A stretch of 64,000 bases of DNA from Saccharomycopsis fibuligera x Saccharomycopsis cf. fibuligera (GCA_001936135.1 CP012821.1:558001-622000); one strand, 5' to 3'. Positions 12,844-24,660 are shown, counted from the first letter of the stretch. Program-made: numbers and translations. The notes: generated from the letters alone by a model not told the origin.

Positions 12844-13650
12844 ATGACTGAAGTTTTCAGAGTACCGGGCAGCTGGGACAACACGTACCCTAAATCAATC
12901 AGTGACAGTCGCAGATATTTTGACCAAGATTCAGTCTTCAGCTCTGATTCGGCATCCATTTACTCCAAGGAGACACTTTACAAAAACTTTATCACTATGG
13001 CTAAGGGAGGTAACAAAAACAACAACAACAACAACAATAACAGCGGAAATGGGAAAAGCAATGGGAAGAATATGACCAAGAAGCAAAATCCTGTCACAGT
13101 ACGGGTTCAGGACGAACTAACTGGAGACGACTGTATTTATCACTTCCCGTATGAATACGCCAATACTTGGGACACTTTCCAAACGTCATTGAAGGAAGCG
13201 TTCCCAGAGTTCAGCAAACAAATAACCAAAGGTGACCTAATGATTATCAGTAAAAGCGACGAGTGTGCATTCATTCCACAGCACTTTAACAATTTTATAA
13301 AACCGGGCCAAGAGCTCCAGATCAAGTTCAGAACTCCAACGTCAACACGCAAATTGCTTATTCAACAGCAACAACAACAAGCACTTAGACAAAAGCTATA
13401 CATACAGCAGCAGCAGCAGGAGCAATTGCAGCACGATTATCCATCCGATGATAGCGAAGAAGACTTGCGCTCACACTACAGACGCGATAGTTCTGTGAGT
13501 TCCGCCAGCAGCGACTCTCGAAGCAAACCAATCATGAGGTTGATTAGAAAAAACAAGGCATCGTCAACTCTAGGATCACCAAGATCACCAAGATCACCAA
13601 GATCAGGGGGCCCTCGTGTTCAAAAAATTGCCAACTGGTTGACAGAATAG
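12844..13650 (+). CDS. Fungal protein with a possible ubiquitin-like fold, function unknown
   Basis: 268 residues. The N-terminus is polar with an Asn run (residues ~58-66). Residues ~83-165 look folded: TVRVQDELTGDDCIYHFPYE is followed by a Trp-containing helix-like segment (TWDTFQTSLKEAF) and a strand-rich end (LMIISKSDECAFIPQHF, ELQIKFRTP). This resembles the beta-grasp-type domains of some fungal proteins, a weak inference. Next come Gln runs (~174-200), an acidic DDSEEDLR patch, a Ser-rich region with Arg, and four SPR repeats (about residues 244-254), which are possible kinase targets. ATG 12844 is used; a second ATG at 12997 would also keep the folded region. It is convergent with the regulator gene at 16245. 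Confidence 0.82.
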   Translation: MTEVFRVPGSWDNTYPKSISDSRRYFDQDSVFSSDSASIYSKETLYKNFITMAKGGNKNNNNNNNNSGNGKSNGKNMTKKQNPVTVRVQDELTGDDCIYHFPYEYANTWDTFQTSLKEAFPEFSKQITKGDLMIISKSDECAFIPQHFNNFIKPGQELQIKFRTPTSTRKLLIQQQQQQALRQKLYIQQQQQEQLQHDYPSDDSEEDLRSHYRRDSSVSSASSDSRSKPIMRLIRKNKASSTLGSPRSPRSPRSGGPRVQKIANWLTE

Positions 13651-15066
13651 TACATGATAGCCCTCCGGATTCACCACAGTTACTAACTTGAAATCAAGAA
13701 CGCTTGATTCGGTGCCTAATATATCCTGTCATTATATTATATTTTCAAGTTTAATTAATTTTTCAACGCACGTTTAATCTGCATTCAAAGCAGGAAGTTT
13801 TCATTATTTTGCATATTTATTACATCTTTTTTTTATTGCTGTTTTTTTTCTCTTTACTGCATATAGAAATTTCATTCATAAATAATTTAGAATTCAAAAA
13901 AAGAAAGGCACAGATTCTAACTCGTATACCCCTCTTTTCAAAAAGAAATGGCCCCGTACTTGGCATTGACTATAATTACAGTATTGAAACCTAGAGGGTG
14001 TGCAAACTAGCTATAGTAGTACTGCCGTATTGTGTAAAACTGGCAAACTCTAAATGAGTGAGACTTATGGCAGCATCCTCCGTTGTATTATACACCAACA
14101 CAGACTGACGGCCATTGAAGAAAAGAACAGAACAGGTCATGAAGACCCAACGATGATGGGAAGGCACAAAATCAAAACTGCCCGCTCGAATTTTTCTTTC
14201 AGACCGTTGAGCTCTTGCCCTTTCAGCTGGTTTGTAGGGCTATTATTTTATCGTTGATTACGTCGTTACGCAGTTATCTAAGCCAAGGTTCGTAAAAGAA
14301 AAAAAAACGACATTGTTTAACCTCCAGACGCGGAACCGAATTACTTTGCTAGTATAGTACGCGTATCACTAATTTAAGTGCTGTCTAAAATTTTACCGAG
14401 AAAAGCCTAGTATATAGGCTAGCTAGATGCGATCTACACTAAAAAGCCAGAGTAATCCCTGGAAGCTCAGAAGCAATACTAAAAAACAGCTATTGTTTGA
14501 AAACTCACATAGGAAAATATAATGTTTACGACAATCACAAGGTTCTGAGGCGTTGACGACCTAGCGAGTCATAAGTGTGGGTCTCATAGCAAGGAACAGA
14601 AAAGCTTGCCATCACCATGACCAACCTGGCCTCAGTCCCATTTATCTCTATAGAGGCTACTGCAACTTGCAATCAAATACATTTTTGCGTATTGCCCAAA
14701 ATTTCCCTACACAATAATTTTCAACCAACCGTCATATATGCTTCGCCAAATAAATGGCATGTACAATCCCTGGACAACGTAGATCAGCGCACTTGCCGAC
14801 TTGTCTCATTCTTCATCGTTTAATTACGCCCACACTTAGAGCCAAAGGGATTAGCTCGTGGGCTGATGAGTGGTCTGTCTTTCGCTCATTTACTACCTCG
14901 CTAACTTTCTCACCCCTTTCCACTTAACCCAATCGATAGCGAGCTTGTGTGCCTCACCCTACTGAGTATCACATGACCAAATTTCTTGCAACAGCAGTCT
15001 ATTACAAAAGCCTATCAACATTGTGGCCTTCCGATTTTGCTGATATACATTCCTTTGATTGGTTGA

Positions 15067-15103
<37 letters not shown>

Positions 15104-16244
15104 TATCAGTAAAACTGTGTATAGCTGCAATGTAAACTGTGCTATTTTTGTGCAAACTGTAAGCAGATGGTAAGTTGTCGTCTTGAGAAGATCATTACCG
15201 TTGAAATGTTTTTTAGCCGGAAAGCAGCAGCACAGGGAGTAAAAAGCGAGATAAACTGATTATAGACATGTGTGTTACGCAGATAGGCTATGAAAGCACA
15301 GTTTAATAGTACTGTCATGTAAAAATCTGGGTTACTTTATGGCAACTTTTGATTTTCGCCATCTTGCTTTTGTCAGCGTCGCTGTCTCAAGAAAATTGAG
15401 AGAATAAATAATAATGTAAAAAACGTGTATCCATGTAGGGCGTCGTAAAACTGCTGCTATTTTGCTACCTTTGCCGCTGCTGATGCTGCTGCTAATGCCA
15501 CAATGTCCGGTGTAGTTGGCAAACTTTATTTCAATTTATGTCTACGTGGTTTCTTTCATTCATTCTATTTTGAATATTTGTTTCTTTTCCACAAAAAAAA
15601 AAAAAGCGTTTTTGCTCTTCGTGCGGACGCAGCGCTGCGCACAGCGAAATAAATTGTTGTTGACTGGCTCAATTGAGCTCGTCTGTTGTCACCAAAATGG
15701 CCTTGCGTAAGTGTGTGATATGTGGAAGATTAACTGTAAAATCGTGATAGCAGTATAGTAAACGTCATTCGGAAAACGCGAAAATATCCTTTCTTTCTGC
15801 ACATATATGATGAGTGCAAACTTTTTGTAAAAAATCTTCCTTAGTCTACAATCCAAACCCACTAGGGTAAAATCAGCTAGTGTGAAAAATCATTGTTATA
15901 TTGTAGTATTTTGTACTTATAACATAATTAGTAGCATTAAGATAAATAATAATATACAGGATGTATTGCTGTCACAAACATCATAAAACGAATAACACAT
16001 AGCATCTCAGCTCTCACTCTCCCTCGCATTCAAACACACACAGAAAACGGAAAAAGATAAACCAGGAAAAAAAAACAAAAGCAATAATGGAAGACAAACT
16101 GACAAATCTAAGAAAAAAGTAAAAAAAAGCCAACAGAAGAAAAATCCATAATGAACAAATAATAACAGAAAAATGAAAAATTAAGTATTAAAAAAAAAGA
16201 CGAGTTCTTGAGAGTAAGAATGAAACAGCATTATTTCCAATCAT
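13651..16244. other. Convergent spacer (2.6 kb)
   Basis: AT-rich sequence between two converging genes. Only short, composition-driven reading frames are present, plus one ATT microsatellite and A-rich stretches near 15590 and 16060-16200. I see no RNA gene or element. Confidence 0.5.
15068..15103. repeat. (ATT)12 microsatellite
   Basis: Twelve perfect ATT units in the convergent spacer. Confidence 0.95.
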
Positions 16245-18224
16245 TTAGTGGGCCTCCTCATCAGGAATTTCAACGTAGTAGCTTTGCAATGCTCTTCTAA
16301 GGGCAGGCTCCAATTTTTCCCACTTTAAGATTCTGACATCTTTGTCGAAGCCTCTTGGTTTTCTGACACCGTAAGCCATAATTCTTTGTGCCAATTCAAT
16401 TCTGAAATCTGGCACGTCAAAATTTGAACCTATACCAGGTGAACTGGATGGTGATCTTTTGGCCTTGTACTGGGTACTCATTCTTGTGGAAATTGGCTTC
16501 TTGGACCAGAACGGCACCAAGTTTGATCTGATTCGACCCCTTTCACGTCTTCTTTCAGCAGGCTGTTTAACTTCAGTGCCAATCAACAACTCTACAATCT
16601 TGATCACTTCGACACTAGTAATGTAGTAATTGTTTTTGACGTCTCTGCTACTATCTCTGAAGCTAGCAGACTCAACACTTTCGTTGTCATTTGAAGGCAG
16701 CTGCAGTGAGAATTCATCCTCAGAATCATCACCGTTTCTTACTAAACATTTTAAACAACTCACTTCAACAACATCAACTCCTGGAGCAGCAGCAGCAGGT
16801 TTTGGGTGGCTTTTAGCGCTACCCACAATAGAAAAGCTGGCAGTAATGTTGCCACCAACTTGAGTTCTCTCAATTCGAATGATTCTCCGTTTATCTTCTT
16901 TTTCTTCTTCATCCCACTCTGGCAAACAAAGGTCCTTCACTTTAGCTTGACAAAGCTTCAAGTTCACTGGCACATAAGAAACTCTCAGAACAGCGCTGTT
17001 TGGTTTTGGCGGTCTGGCAACACTGCCACCAGAACTGATGCCTCTAACCACCCTGTATTTTCTGTATGGACTTACTTGGCGTGGCTGCAGTGGTGGTTGG
17101 GAAATATCGCTAACGCTAGTTGAGCTTTCAAGCTTGATGGAACTGGCCAACTCAGGGGTAAAGGAGTTTAACGTCGGCGTACTGGAAAGGTGCTGCAGCG
17201 ATGGCTGTTGATGGCGAGGTTGCAGTGATGGTAGTTGCTGATTAGATTGGAGTGGCCTTTGTTGGTGTTGCTGGATATTGTTTTTGTTTTGATGAGGGTA
17301 CGACAAAAAATCCTGTACTGAAGGATCAGTGAGACCACCAATTTGGGCAGCATTGTTCAAATGGTCGGGAGGAGTTGGGTATGGTGGACGAAATTCGTCT
17401 TCCACTGGTAAGCCAATACTCATCATCTCAGGGCTTGGAATCATCAAGTTGGTATCAAAAGAAGTCTCGCTAGCTGCGGATAGTATTGGAGCCAGCAAGT
17501 CATTACCAGAGTATGTAAGCTTGGTAGTTATTATTTGATCAGTTGGGGAACTATAATTATTACCAGGGCTGAAGGTGTTGATATGATGAGGTTGCGGCAG
17601 TATCACTTGATTATGCTGTTGAAAGTGTTGATGTTGTGGTTGTGGATGTTGTTGCTGTTGTAAATGGTTGATATGATGATGTTGCTGTGGGTGGTGTTGC
17701 GGTATCTGAAAGCTTGGGTTACTTTTGGACACAATATTAGTATAATTGCGGCCAAGACTAGTATAACTGCTGTCGTAACCTTGTGGGTTGAAACTGTTCT
17801 CACTGGTTATCATTTGTACTGGTGAAGGAGAGGATAAGAATTCATTTTGGTATAATGGTCCAAAACTGTTGTTGAATGCTGGCGGAGCAGTATTCACCGA
17901 AGGAGGTATATGACTGTCAAACAGTAAGTTCAAGTCATTAGAGGACATATTTTGTTGAAATTGGCTTACTGCGTTGCCATTAATAAGTCTGCTGCTACTG
18001 CTGTTACTGTTGTTACTATTGTTACTATTGTTGATAGGGCCGCCGTAACTGGCATTGTCTGTGGCCGCCTGGAAATCATCGAGAGTCAAATTTGTTGGCG
18101 CACCGGTGAAATCTTGCAAAGTAGTAAAAGTGTTCAAGTTGTTGTTGTATTTTCCCTGGTTTGGATCATGGAGCGGTTGATTGAAATTGTTTAGATTCAT
18201 ATTGAAAGTATCAAAATCAGACAT
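16245..18224 (-). CDS. Putative transcriptional regulator, Asn/Gln/His-rich, family not recognised
   Basis: 659 residues from the first in-frame ATG (18224). The frame is open a further 32 codons upstream to a TAA but has no ATG there. Residues ~1-370 are low-complexity Asn/Ser/Pro/Gln/His, including a His-Gln block near 180-215, as in many yeast transcription factors. The C-terminal ~260 residues look structured: RKYRVVRGISSGGS, a beta-rich stretch (NSAVLRVSYVPVNLKL), an acidic-basic spacer (EWDEEEKEDKRRIIRIERTQ), YYITSVEVIKIVELLIG, a basic block with NLVPFWSKKPISTR, and KPRGFDKDVRILKWEKLEPA near the end. I infer a DNA-binding or cofactor domain but cannot name it. Its promoter opens into the 11.7-kb gene desert, so a long 5' leader is possible. 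Confidence 0.83.
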   Translation of the reverse strand: MSDFDTFNMNLNNFNQPLHDPNQGKYNNNLNTFTTLQDFTGAPTNLTLDDFQAATDNASYGGPINNSNNSNNSNSSSSRLINGNAVSQFQQNMSSNDLNLLFDSHIPPSVNTAPPAFNNSFGPLYQNEFLSSPSPVQMITSENSFNPQGYDSSYTSLGRNYTNIVSKSNPSFQIPQHHPQQHHHINHLQQQQHPQPQHQHFQQHNQVILPQPHHINTFSPGNNYSSPTDQIITTKLTYSGNDLLAPILSAASETSFDTNLMIPSPEMMSIGLPVEDEFRPPYPTPPDHLNNAAQIGGLTDPSVQDFLSYPHQNKNNIQQHQQRPLQSNQQLPSLQPRHQQPSLQHLSSTPTLNSFTPELASSIKLESSTSVSDISQPPLQPRQVSPYRKYRVVRGISSGGSVARPPKPNSAVLRVSYVPVNLKLCQAKVKDLCLPEWDEEEKEDKRRIIRIERTQVGGNITASFSIVGSAKSHPKPAAAAPGVDVVEVSCLKCLVRNGDDSEDEFSLQLPSNDNESVESASFRDSSRDVKNNYYITSVEVIKIVELLIGTEVKQPAERRRERGRIRSNLVPFWSKKPISTRMSTQYKAKRSPSSSPGIGSNFDVPDFRIELAQRIMAYGVRKPRGFDKDVRILKWEKLEPALRRALQSYYVEIPDEEAH

Positions 18225-19638
18225 GAGGAATTGGGGAGCCACAAAGTGTTTTTGGCTACCGGACGATTGATCAACGGAAGTCACTTTGACGGTGGTTATT
18301 GAGCAATTATAGGGCTGTTACACACGGAAACTAGAAACCGTAATGAGGACTATGATAGTAAAAATTGTTTTGGAAAACAATTTTTATCGAAACAGGTAGT
18401 TTAGTTTGGCTTTTAGGCTTTATGAGCAAAGGGGAAAATGTAGGATAAAAATCCACACAAGTGACTCGCAGCGAGAATAGTTGAATGTGAGAGAACAAGA
18501 AGCTTTCACGAATCTTTCACGAATCTTGTTGGACCTTGACAGCGAACAAAGCTAGAAGTGGTAATATGAGGCAGGTGAAAACGAAAAATCAAAAAAGGCT
18601 TGAAGGGAGAAAAGGCAGAGAAAATGTACAATGGCCAAAGGGAGAAGAGGAATATAAATGCTAGATATATAAAAAAAAACCCAGCAGTATCAACAGAAAC
18701 AGACAGTCTAGTCAAGGAAAGTTGGATAGTCTTATACACCCAGCAAGGAATAAATTTAAGTTGGATCCAAAAACATTCTCTGCGCCTGGAGACATTATGA
18801 GGCATGAACAACAACAAACAACACTCTAAAGAACTTCGCTGCAGGAGCATACGTGGTGCAGCATGAGCATAGCAGTGAGCACTCATCGGGGGGCCAAGAT
18901 TGAAGCAAACACGAAACTCAATAGCAGGTTGAACTGTATTTTTGGGAAAACTCTGTGTAATGTCCGTGCTGCAGCTTCTGCTGCTGTTGCTGCTGCTGCC
19001 GCTGCAGCCTCTGCTGCAGCCTCTGCGGTTGCATGCGTAAGTATGTTTAGTGTAGAAACTTTTTTTTATTTTTTTTTTTAAGTCAATAAGCTGTATTTTC
19101 CCAGAAGGAAAGCAGGAGAACTCACAACCAGACGCATATGTATGCAGCATGCAAGCACAAGCACACATAACCAGAAGCATCAGTGCCCGCCCAAATTGCC
19201 AATATACCTTAGAGGGGCGTGGCTGATTTAACTTGCCTGCCAGCATTCCAGCCAACGCCATACCGCATGCGTGCTTACTAGGCCGGCCAAATGTTAGGAC
19301 CTAAACAAGAGCAAAAAAAAAAAAAAAAAAAAAAGCAGGGTGGCAGTTCAACTTTCCCAGCATTTTTGATGATGGCAGCGTCAGCGAGGTGCCTTGATCT
19401 GAAAACCTAATTCTATAGGAGAGATAGACGTTTGGCTCATAGGACATAATCATGCTTTTTTGCGCCTCAGTCATGGATGGGCCTTGGAATACGTCATTGT
19501 CAGATTATCTTCCAGTATTATGATAGGAAAGCAGGTAAATGACTGTATTGTTACAATGTCACAGTCACAAAAGACTATGGTAAAGCCATGATAGTGGCTC
19601 TTGAGGAGCCGATTTTTTGGTAACTAAAATGATAAAAA

Positions 19639-19643
<5 letters not shown>

Positions 19644-19669
<26 letters not shown>
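19644..19669. repeat. (CA)13 microsatellite
   Basis: Perfect CA repeat in the left flank of the gene desert. Confidence 0.95.
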
Positions 19670-19674
<5 letters not shown>

Positions 19675-19924
19675 ACAGCGGGAACGATACAAATGCTATA
19701 ATTAACCTTTGGCTTCAGAGACTAACCGGTTGGCCTTGGCGATTGTTCAGAGAAAGTGCTGCGCAACAATACAGGCAACTTCACCGTCGAAAACAGATTA
19801 GTGAGCACTAACGAATGTGCAGTCTTCCCTCGAACTTTGCAAAGATAAACCGCAGTGTTGTTTACTGAGGAATTACTGTTGTAGTGGTTTAATTTATCTA
19901 AAGCTTAAATTTTTAAGTTTTTCG

Positions 19925-19926
<2 letters not shown>

Positions 19927-19963
<37 letters not shown>
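19927..19963. repeat. T37 homopolymer, left flank of the GC-rich core
   Basis: Thirty-seven consecutive T. A similar T24 in the same orientation lies just beyond the right border of the GC-rich core. Confidence 0.95.
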
Positions 19964-20758
19964 CGATTCTTTTGATTCTTTTCCCTGGAAAGCCAGTATT
20001 TTATTGGAAAAAGATCAAAAAAGAGTACAGCTGGCCAGTATAAGAAAATAAAACAGAAAACACTGTTTCACATTTTCGTTAATTAATCGCGACCCTCAAC
20101 TGTTTTTTTGTTGTATTTTATTGTTTTTGTGCAATATAATTACATGTTTTCAGCCTACAATGTAATTTAATAGAACGGATGCTTTAGACTGTTTGAAAAA
20201 TATAAAGATGGCACATTAGACTGCACGTATTGCGCTACTGGCCATAGAAGCTGGAAAAAGAAGCTGGAAAAAGAAGCTGAAAGAAGAAACAGAATATAGG
20301 AATTTGGTAATTTGGTAAAAATGAAACAAAAAAGGGCCATCGTTTTATAATGGAGCTACGGTCCCGCACATATGTATCTGGCACGCACAAACACTTACCG
20401 TGTTTATCGCCCTCCTCGTAGATGTGTCTGTCACAGCGAAAGCCCTACAAAGGCTTTGTCAGTTCCTCATGTCTCTACAGCTTCCGCAGTTTCTACAGTG
20501 CTGTCTGTTCCTTCAGCCATACGTCTATGCTGCTTTGAAAATCTCGTATACAGCGACAGGTTAGCCCGGGCCATATTCTGCAGCATGCTGCGGTAGAGAA
20601 TTTGTGGCTTTTGTGGAAAGCCGGCAGTCCGACAAGTTGCCAGGTTGGAAGCGGGGGGTACTGCTGGCTGCAAATGCTCCGGCTGGCCCTCAGCAGGAGC
20701 AGGAGCAGGAGAAGAAGCGGTTGCAACACTGGACAACTTGGCTGACAGGTCAAGCAGA

Positions 20759-20807
20759 CTTTCAGGCCAGGCACTGTCGACGAAGGAAAGTGTGCCTGGC
20801 CTGAAAG
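20759..20807. repeat. Perfect 16-bp inverted repeat with a 17-base loop
   Basis: Arms CTTTCAGGCCAGGCAC (20759-20774) and GTGCCTGGCCTGAAAG (20792-20807) are exact reverse complements. The structure sits near the left border of the GC-rich core, next to an A23 run at 20876-20898. Confidence 0.93.
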
Positions 20808-21957
20808 CCCACCAACGGGCGCTTTGCGGGCAGCAGCACTCTGCTCAAGCTTCTCTCAATGTTGGGAGACACAAGAAAAAAAAAAAAAAAAAAAAAAAGA
20901 AAAAGAGGCCTTCTGGCGGGCCGTTGGAACACTCTTCGCCATCTTGCGTCGTTTAGGTTTCCTCGCATTGCACAGAGGATTGTGCTGCCCACAAATACAC
21001 CGGGCAGAGAGCTCGAGCTCGGGCATTCAGGTAAAGGGGTCTGAAACACTTTGCCAGTGAGCCCAGGTTGCAAGCAGATGGACTCCTTCCTTCCCTTTGG
21101 CCTGCCTCATTTGCAGCGGTGGTTTTCCTTCTGTAGACAGCGGTAGCCCGCAGTGTAAACTGAGTATATTTTACCTCTAGTTGGCTAATCTTCAGCGGAC
21201 GCGGGCGATCCTTCCACCTTCCCGATTAGACACCCAGTACGCCCTCGAAAATGCCAGGCAGATTACGTCTGAAACTACACCGCACCAGCACAGAAATGCT
21301 TGGTGTGCTGCTGGCTTCCTGCTTGCGCTGGCAAACACAAACCGGCCAACGGCATCGCTGTGCTTGCAAAAACTCACGGAAAGAAAGTCGTGTCTTTTCG
21401 CAAAGGCTGAATAGGCTTTTATCTTGCATAGACTCGCTTAATTCACTAGCGGGGCTTTTTTTGTTTTCCCTCAGGAGCAGAGCATATAGGCGTTCTGTCG
21501 CCGCTGAGGGCAGGGCAAAACCAAAAAGGGCAAGGCCTGCCATCCGCGAGAAGAGCCTTCCGGCGAATAAGGTATAAGGTCCCCCAGCATACAATGCCCT
21601 CAATGTCCGCTGCTAACTCCTTCGTTCCTCCGTCCTAAGCTCCGTATCTTATCTGGTCTTTTGTACCTACAGCAGACATATTGTTTGGGCGCTTGGGAAT
21701 CGATCTGCCTGCCTGCCACCGTGCATACAAAGACGCACAGCGCCCGGCAGCGCGCGCGTGCATATCGAGGCGGATTGTTATTTGCTGGAGGACAAATTTG
21801 CACCGCATGCTTCGCTGCATGCAACCGGCTCCAGCTGTTATTGTGGGCTACATGGCGGCCGCCAGACCCAGTGGTAGACTGACTGTGTATTTGGTGTCCA
21901 GACTCGGCAGGCTGAGCGACAGGTATGGTCGGCCGTGGGCGCCGTGGCAGGAGGGCG

Positions 21958-22078
21958 TCCAGCACGACCATGCTGGCGCCCAGAGCCCAGAGGCCAGCGC
22001 CCAGGGCGCTGTGCGCAGAGCCCAGAGCCCAGTGCGCAGAGTCCAACGCGCAGAGCCCAGTGCGCAGAGCCCGGCGAC
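21958..22078. repeat. Degenerate GC-rich minisatellite
   Basis: Repeated variants of GCGCAGAGCCCAGT and GCCCAGAGCCCAG occupy about 120 bases. The unit length is irregular, so this is an old or slippage-prone array. Confidence 0.8.
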
Positions 22079-22679
22079 AGTTCGACACAGTGAAAGTGCG
22101 CTTGTGTTCTGCCCCGTAGTTTTTCTGGAGCGCGCCCAGCAGAAGCTCAATGCGCTGGCTAACGTGCGTTTGGACTTTCTGTGCTTATTCGGGTGCTCCA
22201 TAGTCTCAAAGAGGCACATCTCCTAGTTTGGCCTCGACTACGGACAAGCAAAATTTAAATACGGTCAGCACAACACCTTGTGGACGTCGTGCCAGTCTGC
22301 GCACATTGGCTGCTGCGCGTTCCACGTGCCCGTGCTGTCCATGGAGCTCAAGGGCGGCCCGAATTCTGGCTGTTTCCAACCAAGCCCGCACCGTATTGAC
22401 TGCCTGCTGCCGACAGGACAGAGCCGTGTATGGTTGTGTGGTTGAGAACGGTTTCCACTCTATGCTGGTTTATGTTTGTTTTTTTTCTTGTTTTTTTGCT
22501 TTGTTCGAAAAGCTGTTCTTTTGGCTGCGCGCCCTTTGATTCGGGCCCGGTGGACAATATTGGCTTGGCCTGCTGCGGTCTTTGTACGTTGGTGTTACTC
22601 GGCCCATACACATCCTCTGCCCAAGACGCAAGAAGCCGGTTCTGAAACGCTCTACAAAGCTACACATTCTCTTAGCTTT

Positions 22680-22800
22680 ATTTTCCTTTTTTTACTTTTT
22701 TATTTTTTCTTTCTATTTTTTTAATTCTTTATTTTTTTTTTTATTTTATTTTTTTTTTTTTTTCTTTTCCTTTTGTTTTCCTTTTTCTTGCTTTCCTCCT
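22680..22800. repeat. Pyrimidine-rich tract of about 120 bases
   Basis: Almost only T and C with scattered A, including several T runs of 8 or more. It interrupts the GC-rich core. Confidence 0.85.
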
Positions 22801-23476
22801 CTGGTTCCGTCTTCCTTCGTCTTCTTTCATCTACCGGCGGCCCTCAAGATTATGCAAGGCTTCCTCGTTCCTCGGTATCAAGATAAACCCCTGCTAGGCA
22901 AAAACGCAGTCCACTTTGTATTCCACGAGGCCACTCGCTTTTCGATTCCTGAACAATCGGCGGGCAGTGGTAGATAAAATAGGCCGTTATACGCTGCTGT
23001 GCTTCGAGGCGTCAGACTCAACTGAAAATCCGGCGCGACGCAAGGAAAACAAAAAAAAAAGGCAAGGACAAAAAAAAGAGCAGGAGGCACTCTCCTACTG
23101 CCCGCTGGCAACCGCTTGCAACCACAGTATATGACTGTTTCCCTTTAAAAATTTGCACAATGGCAGCCACGCATGCTGGTCGGTGCGCTGTGCGCTGGGT
23201 CGTGCTTCTTCTTGCCTCAGAGCAGCAGCAGCAACAGCGCTGCATGTGGCACAAACCACAGAAGCAACGTGCGTCGCTGGTGCAGGACCTTCACCGCATT
23301 GTGTCTGTGCTAGCTGCTCCAGTATGCGTCTGGCTGTCGCTGACAAACAGTTCTCTTGACGCAAGAGAACAGAGTGCAGTTTAGCACTAACGCATGGCGC
23401 TGGGGTTTTTTCCTTTGCTGATTATCGTCCGGCCAACGACACACCAAAGACCGGTTGGCTCGTCTTGCCTGGGCCT

Positions 23477-23556
23477 GGTTGGGGCCCGTCCTGACTGGTT
23501 GGGGCCCGTCCTGACTGGTTGGGGCCCGTCCCGACTGGTTGGGGCCTGTCCTGACT
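23477..23556. repeat. Four 20-bp tandem units
   Basis: The unit is GGTTGGGGCCCGTCCTGACT. Units 1 and 2 are identical; units 3 and 4 each carry one change. The spacing of G tracts could allow G-quadruplex formation, which is inference. Confidence 0.95.
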
Positions 23557-24232
23557 GGCCGGCCCGCGAATCGACGTGGCGCGTTGCCGGCGGCTCAGGT
23601 CCTTCTCGAGAGGCAGGAGCGCCCACGAAAAAGGCCAAGGGGGCCGGGCCTCCAACGGACAGGAAAACAAGAAAACAAGAAAAAGAGAAAACAGGAAAAC
23701 AAGAAAACAAGGATGAAAAAGCACATCCCGTAGGCTGCTGTTCTGCTTCCCCTTTCCTTTTTCTTTCTGCGCCGTTCATTTTACTGCCGTTGTTGTCTTG
23801 CAAGGGTCAACCGAGCCAGGAATATGTACCGGCAGGTGAAACGGGCCGCCAGAGTGTCTGTGCGCATCTCCACGCCAGTGCGCTTGCTCAACAGAGAGCT
23901 GGCGTGTGCACTAGTACGTGGGCTTGTCTTTGTCAGCCACGCCGTAACACCCAAATTTTATACGAACACGTTTGGCAAATCTGGCTCTAGTGTGTATCCC
24001 GAACAAAGCGTTTGCTCGCAAACTGGCTGACGTGCTTCTGTCCACGCCTGCTGACACACGTCAACACGTCTTCCACAGGAAAACCGTTGGCTTTCCCTTT
24101 AATTAACATTGTGTCCCATATGATGTTGTCTTTGCATGCATGCATACATACACCTGGAGTGTCCCGCTCAGCAGCCCAATCAATCTAAACTGCAAACACA
24201 AAAAAACACAGCTGAGCAGGAAAACGACAAGC

Positions 24233-24260
24233 CAAGCCAGCTAGCCGGCTAGCTGGCTTG
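24233..24260. repeat. Perfect 28-bp palindrome
   Basis: The sequence is its own reverse complement with no loop, centred on the CCGG of AGCTAGCCGGCTAGCT. A partial echo (CTTGCCAGCTTGCTAGC) follows directly. Confidence 0.94.
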
Positions 24261-24660
24261 CTTGCCAGCTTGCTAGCGCGACCGTTGGCACACAATGGAC
24301 GCAGGAGGAGGCGCTCATTTACGTGTGCGTGCGACTTCCTGTTTCCGTCCACCTGGCTTGAACCGCACAGCGTGATTGTGATTGTGATTGTGATCGAGCT
24401 TACCGCTTGGATACAAAACAAAAACACATCGCCGGCCCATGCTGGCGGCGGTGCCGGGGATCGAGTTTCACTCGCTGGCCCTGGCCTGGCGGTGGCTACC
24501 GTCCGGCAGCCACAGAGAATCTGCGTTTTGCGCTATTGGAAATTTCCGAAACGTTATTGGCACGCCCATTATCTCAGTGTTGCAGTTGCCATACGAGCTG
24601 GGCGGCTGATCCTTGTGTTTTGTGTATGCCGCCGCGACTGTTTCACCAGACACTCCCAGA

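Noticed and set aside
18225-18284. N-terminal extension of the regulator starting at GTG
   Set aside because: The frame is open, but the only initiator there is GTG; the first ATG at 18224 is the better start.
18506-19261. A 251-codon ATG-to-stop frame on the minus strand just upstream of the regulator gene
   Set aside because: Its sequence is a mixture of low-complexity Cys/Ser/Phe stretches, partly read from a CTG trinucleotide run and a T-rich tract, with no domain. It lies in the probable promoter or leader of the neighbouring gene.
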